Positions 59,785 through 64,000 of a DNA stretch of 64,000 bases are shown piece by piece. The stretch's first letter is position 1. Every line of letters starts with the position of its first letter. The stretch spans positions 4,340,001 through 4,404,000 of the forward strand of contig OZ247498.1 of assembly GCA_965233675.1 (NCBI GenBank), given 5' to 3'. Source of the stretch: SZUA-309 sp965233675. Its GTDB lineage: Bacteria > Pseudomonadota > Gammaproteobacteria > Pseudomonadales > Azotimanducaceae. Position numbers and translations under genes: made by a program. The notes beneath the pieces were generated by a model, which was given only the letters and a program-made list of their open reading frames with translations, was not told the origin of the DNA and did not search any database.

Positions 59785-60279
59785 TCAGCGAAGGGCGGAC
59801 TTCAGTTGCAGACCGGCCACCACGAAAATGGCGATGAAGCCCACCAGCGCCCAGCCCGGGATAGTGAGCCCAAACTGCCAGGCTACCTGCGCACAGTCGC
59901 CGGTACCTCGGGTCATGGCGGCCAGCACATCAGCCAGCGGGAAATTCTCGAGCATATATGTCATGTCCGGCCCGCAGGCAGGTACCTGATCTTCCGGCAG
60001 GCTCTGCAGCCAGAGCTGACGGATTGAGAATCCGGCCCCGATCACCGCCGCCACCAGGGTGAGTAGCGGGTAAATGCCCCAGCGTGGGGAGTGGATGAGC
60101 GCAGCCAGCGCAAACAGGCCGGCAATGGCGAACCAGAGTCGTTGCATCAGGCACAACGGGCAGGGGTCCATCATGAAGATGTGCTCCATGATGAGGGCGC
60201 CCGCGAGCAGAAAACCCGTGCCGGCAACGATGAGCGCAGCGGCCCCTTCTGCTCTGTTTTCGAATATCAGCCAGTTCAT
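59785..60279 (-). CDS. dsbB: disulfide bond formation protein DsbB
   Basis: A 164-residue four-helix inner-membrane protein. The first redox pair is Cys40/Cys43 (MDPCPLCLMQR) and the second is Cys102 (VPACGPDM) and Cys129 (GTGDCAQVAW), as required to pass electrons from DsbA to quinone. Start ATG 60279 overlaps the quinone reductase stop (ATGA). The 207 bases beyond its end hold no gene that I can support. Confidence 0.93.
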   Translation of the reverse strand: MNWLIFENRAEGAAALIVAGTGFLLAGALIMEHIFMMDPCPLCLMQRLWFAIAGLFALAALIHSPRWGIYPLLTLVAAVIGAGFSIRQLWLQSLPEDQVPACGPDMTYMLENFPLADVLAAMTRGTGDCAQVAWQFGLTIPGWALVGFIAIFVVAGLQLKSALR

Positions 60280-61271
60280 GAAGCATCTCCAGATTCGCGT
60301 ACTCTCACCACCACCTTGCCGATGGCCCGACGTTCGGACAGATCTCTGAGCGCCTTGGCGTAGTCCTCGAGCGGGTACTCGGCGCCGATGAGTGGATCGA
60401 TTTTGCCGCTGGTGTAGAGATCGAGAATTTCCTGAAAGTTCCGGCTGGCTTCCTCCGGATATCGACCTGACCAGGCGCCGAAGAAAACGCCGACCACCTG
60501 GCAGCTCTTGAGCAGAATGAGGTTGATCGGGACTTTCGGAATATCGCCAGCGGCAAAGCCGATCACGAGGACGCGTCCATACCAGGCGACCGAACGCATG
60601 CACTGATCGAACAGATCGCCACCCACCGGATCATAGATCACATCCGCGCCGCGACCTTCGGTGAGTGCTTTCACCTTGTCTTTCAATTCGCCATCGCTGT
60701 AGTTGATGACCTCGTCCGCACCGGCTTTTCTGGCGATTTCGAGTTTTTCGTCTGAGCTGGCGGCGGCAATGACCCGGGCGCCCATGGCTTTTCCGAGTTC
60801 CACCGCTGCCAGACCGACGCCTCCGGCAGCACCCAGCACCAGCAGCGTTTCGCCTGGTTGCAGGTCTGCCCGCTGCTTGAGCGCGTAGTAGCTCGTGCCA
60901 TAGGTGGTGGAAATGCCCGACGCCTTGGCAAAGCTCATCCTGTCGGGCATGGGCCGCATGGCTTTCGCCGGCACCGCGATCTGCTCGGCGAAACCGCCTA
61001 CACCGGTACCGCCGAACACCCGGTCACCGATCGCGAGCTCAGTCACACCTTCGCCCAGTGCGGCGACGGTGCCGGCTATCTCGCCACCGGGGGAGAATGG
61101 AAACGGTGGCCGGTTCTGATACTTGCCTTCGATCATCAGTACATCGGGAAAGTTCACGGCACTGGCGTGCACGTCGATGAGGACCTGGCCGGGTCCGGCG
61201 GTCGGGGCGGCCACCTCTTCCATCACCAGGGATTCGGGGGGGCCAAAGGCTTTGCAGAGTACGGCTTTCAC
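60276..61271 (-). CDS. zinc-independent quinone oxidoreductase (MDR family)
   Basis: A 331-residue medium-chain reductase: VKAVLCKAFGPPESLVMEEVAAPTAGPGQVLIDVHASAVNFPDVLMI, Rossmann loop VLGAAGGVGLAAVELGKAMGARV, and GADVIYDPVGGDLFDQCMRSVAWYGRVLVIGFAAG. It lacks the zinc cysteines of alcohol dehydrogenases, as NADPH:quinone reductases do. Start GTG 61271 with GAGAAGAG upstream. Coupling with dsbB may be chance or may reflect quinone chemistry. Confidence 0.87.
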   Translation of the reverse strand: MKAVLCKAFGPPESLVMEEVAAPTAGPGQVLIDVHASAVNFPDVLMIEGKYQNRPPFPFSPGGEIAGTVAALGEGVTELAIGDRVFGGTGVGGFAEQIAVPAKAMRPMPDRMSFAKASGISTTYGTSYYALKQRADLQPGETLLVLGAAGGVGLAAVELGKAMGARVIAAASSDEKLEIARKAGADEVINYSDGELKDKVKALTEGRGADVIYDPVGGDLFDQCMRSVAWYGRVLVIGFAAGDIPKVPINLILLKSCQVVGVFFGAWSGRYPEEASRNFQEILDLYTSGKIDPLIGAEYPLEDYAKALRDLSERRAIGKVVVRVRESGDAS

Positions 61272-61326
61272 GCTCTTCTCGTCTTGGATCAGTTGGATGG
61301 CAAGGGTACCGACAGCGGGCGGAGCG

Positions 61327-61968
61327 TCAACTCCGTTCGACGGGTGTCGCAACCTGTTCCTGTGCGACCCAGTATTCCGCGTGGCGCAGAATATCGGGGA
61401 AATAGCGATGAAAGTCCGCTTCCAGCGCTTCCAGAAGGGGGGGCACCGCGTCGCTGAGCAGCGGATTCAGCTCCGGCCGATTCAGTCGGCGGGTGATCGA
61501 GCGCATGGCGCTCTCCGTCACCGACCAGTCACCATATCGGGCCAGCAGGTCTTTCTCACGGGCGTAGGTGAGAAACTGCATGCCGCTGTCCGTCAGCCAG
61601 TCGGAGTGGCTGGCAACCTCTTCATAGATGGTGTCCGTGAACCGGGAGATCTCCTGGTGGTGATAGCTTGACCAGGCTCTGCTGAGCAGGTGGTCGCAGA
61701 GAATATCCACCAGGATAGGCGCCAGTCTTCTCAGTTCGGCCGGAAATCGGTCGCTGCTGATCCGGATGTCCGGGTGCTGATTGCTGTAGGCATCCACCCG
61801 ACGGTGCAGGCGTACGCCGAGGGCCAGATCCGCCGGCATCCCGTCCGGCACCCGGCCCTTGATGAAATCGCCGAGAAAGCCGCCGGCCAGCAGGGCCGCT
61901 GCATCCGGGGCGTGGGGATGCTCACCGGCTGCCCGGCTGCCGATCAGGCAGTGGGCGAGAAAATTCAT
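61327..61968 (-). CDS. acpH: acyl carrier protein phosphodiesterase AcpH
   Basis: A 213-residue HD-like phosphodiesterase: MNFLAHCLIGSR, LLAGGFLGDFIKGRVPDGMPADLALGVRLHRRVDAYSNQHPDI, LVDILCDHLLSRAW. In E. coli AcpH removes 4'-phosphopantetheine from holo-ACP. ATG 61968 overlaps the gshA stop (ATGA). Length is slightly above the E. coli protein. Confidence 0.87.
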   Translation of the reverse strand: MNFLAHCLIGSRAAGEHPHAPDAAALLAGGFLGDFIKGRVPDGMPADLALGVRLHRRVDAYSNQHPDIRISSDRFPAELRRLAPILVDILCDHLLSRAWSSYHHQEISRFTDTIYEEVASHSDWLTDSGMQFLTYAREKDLLARYGDWSVTESAMRSITRRLNRPELNPLLSDAVPPLLEALEADFHRYFPDILRHAEYWVAQEQVATPVERS

Positions 61969-63539
61969 TTGAAGGCCAGATAACCTTCGAGAAAGGTATC
62001 GAAGTCCACATCATCCGCCGCCTCCACGGCCTTCTGGCGTTCGAGGGAATCCCGGGCAATCTTCTGATAGTCCGCAAGCGCGCGATCCCGCAGCGGATGC
62101 TCATCGAAGTAACCCTTGTGGGCGATGGACTGATTCATCACGAAACGGAAGTAGGGGATTTGCTGGCTGCGCATGATGTCCAGCATGCGTGCGGACGGTG
62201 TCAGCGCGGGATCGGCGAGCTTCACCGCCTGCTGATCCAGGCTGTAGGTGTAGAGGTCGTTGCCGTGCATGCCGTCGAGGAGTTCCGCCAGAGGCCGAAT
62301 GCCCCGGATCAATCGCTGCGCCCAGTCCTGCATGGCTACCGGGCCGTCCATGGTCTCCAGGCGAAGGCCGGGTTCCCGGCCGCGCTCCACCACGGCGAGC
62401 TGATTGCTGCCCATGATGGCGGACTCTGCCTGGCTGTCGTCCGGGGACTCCAGCAACAGGCAATAGAGCAGGAACAGATTCACGAACCGGGCTTCCACGC
62501 TGTCTATGCCGGCCGGCAGGAAAGGATTGAGATCCAGGCAGCGGACCTCCACGTACTCCACGCCGCGACTGCGCAGCGCGGTCAGTGGCCGTTCGCCCGA
62601 GCGGATGGGCCGTTTCGGCCGGATGGTGCCGTAGAACTCGTTTTCGATCTGCAGCAGAAAAGTATTCAGCTGCCGGTATTCGTCATCCACTTTCACCCCG
62701 ATCTTCTCGTAGTCGGGATAGGGCCGGGTGAGCGCCTCATGCATGGAATCCGCGTACTCGTCGAGGCTGTTGTAGGAAATGTGCAGCTCGGACTGAGCGT
62801 CGGACTGATAACCCAGCCGTCCCATCCGCAGAGCGGTGCCATGGGGCAGGTAGAGGGTGCCTTCGTCGAATTCGTCCAGCCGGTGTGGCTGGTCTTTGAC
62901 GAAGCTTTTGCAGATCGCGGGCGACGCGCCGAACAGATAGATGAGGAGCCAGGAATGACGGCGGAAGTTGCGGATCAGGCCGAAGTAGCTGTCGGTCTGG
63001 AAGTCCTGCCCGGGGCTGGCCCCTCTGCTTTCGGCGAAGGGCACCCAGAAAATTTCCGGAAGCGAAAAATTGTAGTGAATGCCGGAGATGGTCTGCATCA
63101 GCCGGCCGTAGCGATTGCCCAGGCCGAGACGATAGACAGTCTTGGCGGTGGCGATGTTCGAGGTGCCGTAGCGGCCGACGGGAATGCTCGCGTCTTCACC
63201 CAGAATGCAGGGCATGCTGCCAGCCCAGAGCAGTTCATCCTGCAGATTCTGATAGACGTAACGATGCACGTCGGTGAGCTCACCGATGGCGTCGTCCGGA
63301 TCCGCATGCACCTGCGTGATCAGCTCCAGCTGCGCTTCGGAGAAGTCTGTGGTGATGTTGGGATGAGTGAGCGCGGAACCGAGTGCGGGTGGGTGGGGTT
63401 GATCGGAGAGTTGTCCGTCCGGCGACACCCGGAGGCTTTCTTTCTCGATGCCGCAGCAGAGGCCTTGGAGCAACCTGGGTTCGTTTAGCAGAAACTCGGG
63501 CAGCGTGAGCTCAGATTGCACGGGCGATCCCTCTGTCAT
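61965..63539 (-). CDS. gshA: glutamate-cysteine ligase
   Basis: A 524-residue GshA of the gammaproteobacterial class: GLCCGIEKESLRVSPDGQLS, TTDFSEAQLELIT, ISGIHYNFSLPEIFW, and EVRCLDLNPFLPAGID. It makes gamma-glutamylcysteine, the first step of glutathione synthesis. ATG 63539 (MTEGSPVQSE) is chosen because GGTGGG lies upstream; a GTG 12 bases earlier is possible. It is coupled to acpH. Confidence 0.95.
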   Translation of the reverse strand: MTEGSPVQSELTLPEFLLNEPRLLQGLCCGIEKESLRVSPDGQLSDQPHPPALGSALTHPNITTDFSEAQLELITQVHADPDDAIGELTDVHRYVYQNLQDELLWAGSMPCILGEDASIPVGRYGTSNIATAKTVYRLGLGNRYGRLMQTISGIHYNFSLPEIFWVPFAESRGASPGQDFQTDSYFGLIRNFRRHSWLLIYLFGASPAICKSFVKDQPHRLDEFDEGTLYLPHGTALRMGRLGYQSDAQSELHISYNSLDEYADSMHEALTRPYPDYEKIGVKVDDEYRQLNTFLLQIENEFYGTIRPKRPIRSGERPLTALRSRGVEYVEVRCLDLNPFLPAGIDSVEARFVNLFLLYCLLLESPDDSQAESAIMGSNQLAVVERGREPGLRLETMDGPVAMQDWAQRLIRGIRPLAELLDGMHGNDLYTYSLDQQAVKLADPALTPSARMLDIMRSQQIPYFRFVMNQSIAHKGYFDEHPLRDRALADYQKIARDSLERQKAVEAADDVDFDTFLEGYLAFK

Positions 63540-63596
63540 CGGGGCGCCCACCGATCGCTCGCCGGTGCCCCGTGTCTGAAAAAGAGGGCAGACTAG

Positions 63597-64000
63597 CTAG
63601 AAATCGCTCGTCGGGCCAGCGGCGACGATGGCATCGTCCACATCGTACTTTTTGAAGTTCTCGATGAACTTACCGATCAGCAGCCGGGCGCTCTCGTCAT
63701 AGGCTGCTTTGTCGGACCAGGTATTGCGCGGGTTGAGCAGATTGTCGTCCACGCCCTCGACCGACTTCGGAACCTCCAGGTTGAAGCCGGGCAGGGTTTC
63801 CGTTTCCGTATCGGCCAGCGCGCCGGACTGGATCGCCTGGATCACTGCGCGCGTGATGGGGATGCTGAATCGTTCGCCGACGCCGTAACCGCCGCCCGTC
63901 CAACCGGTGTTGACCAGATAGACGCGGGAGCCGAAGTCTTCGATGCGCTTGATCAGAAGGTCTGCATAGACACCGGCCGGGCGCGGAAAGAACGGTGCGC
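63597..64000 (-). CDS. pckA: ATP-dependent phosphoenolpyruvate carboxykinase, C-terminal part
   Basis: The last 133 codons are present; the start lies beyond the window. The frame reads APFFPRPAGVYADLLIKRIE, then FGSRVYLVNTGWTGGGYGVGERFSIPITRAVIQAIQSG, and GFNLEVPKSVEGVDDNLLNPRNTWSD, all diagnostic of PckA (the NTGWTGG region helps close the nucleotide site). It turns oxaloacetate into PEP during gluconeogenesis. Its stop lies 57 bases from the gshA start. Confidence 0.95.
   Translation of the reverse strand, partial: APFFPRPAGVYADLLIKRIEDFGSRVYLVNTGWTGGGYGVGERFSIPITRAVIQAIQSGALADTETETLPGFNLEVPKSVEGVDDNLLNPRNTWSDKAAYDESARLLIGKFIENFKKYDVDDAIVAAGPTSDF

Noticed and set aside
62097..63488. 463-residue plus-strand frame opposite gshA
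   Set aside because: gshA motifs on the minus strand are unambiguous; the frame has no recognisable domain.

Overview
This window is about 64 kb of GC-rich chromosome from a gammaproteobacterium, most likely a marine or aquatic relative of Pseudomonadales/Cellvibrionales. The call rests on gene order rather than on any one gene: argH-algZ-algR-hemC-hemD-hemX-hemY, lptM-lysA-dapF-(DUF484)-xerC-yigB, hemB-trxA-rho-fre, and a porin-glnK-amtB unit with a sigma-54 promoter. There is no phage, insertion sequence, CRISPR array, rRNA or tRNA that I can see.

Layout. 1-1.0 kb: end of comM (cut by the window) and ubiK. 1.0-3.9 kb: nitrogen-regulated TorF-type porin, glnK and amtB behind a -24/-12 promoter with an NtrC-like site; a structured RNA lies between porin and glnK, and a strong terminator follows amtB. 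4.0-9.6 kb: a PhyH-type dioxygenase and a four-gene sugar-acid module (FGGY kinase, lactonase, N-acyl deacetylase, SelA/DgaE-like ammonia lyase) that reads as an oxidised amino-sugar (GlcNAc acid) route. 9.6-12.3 kb: lipoprotein esterase and threonine synthase. 12.3-18.4 kb: minus-strand argH-lptM-lysA-dapF-DUF484-xerC-yigB, with lptM recovered as a 47-codon gene. 18.5-24.3 kb: algZR and the haem genes. 24.3-28.2 kb: a TetR-controlled metallo-beta-lactamase/DsbA-like unit and a DUF4136 lipoprotein.

28.2-45.2 kb is the accessory highlight. It holds two S12 serine hydrolases, a class II aldolase, a GSAM-like class III aminotransferase, a five-gene operon (DmpA/BapA-type aminopeptidase, threonine-synthase-like enzyme, ornithine-cyclodeaminase-like enzyme, class I aminotransferase, dipeptide epimerase), aminopeptidase N with its own TetR regulator, and a TonB receptor-GPH transporter-S12 hydrolase operon. 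Five palindromes of one pattern, roughly ATATnAAC-nnn-GTTnATAT, sit at all the promoter regions of this block and nowhere else that I noticed. I read it as a single TetR-controlled regulon for import and dismantling of an unusual peptide, perhaps one carrying D-, beta- or cyclic amino acids. The substrate is inference.

45.3-64 kb: fre, rho, trxA, hemB; a TVP38 membrane protein paired with a MerA/Lpd-like flavoprotein; a TetR/LLM flavin oxidoreductase divergent pair; an ECF sigma-anti-sigma-PDZ operon; an ABC-F protein, an HflC-like SPFH protein, an orphan ParA; then dsbB-qor, acpH-gshA and the 3' end of pckA.

Short tandem repeats recur: 11 bp and 12 bp arrays fill most of the argH/algZ intergenic region, a 12 bp array lies inside the sigma factor gene, a 15 bp array inside the DsbA-like gene and a degenerate array follows amtB. 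Starts were chosen from ribosome-binding sites, overlaps and family lengths; several were moved downstream from the longest possible frame.
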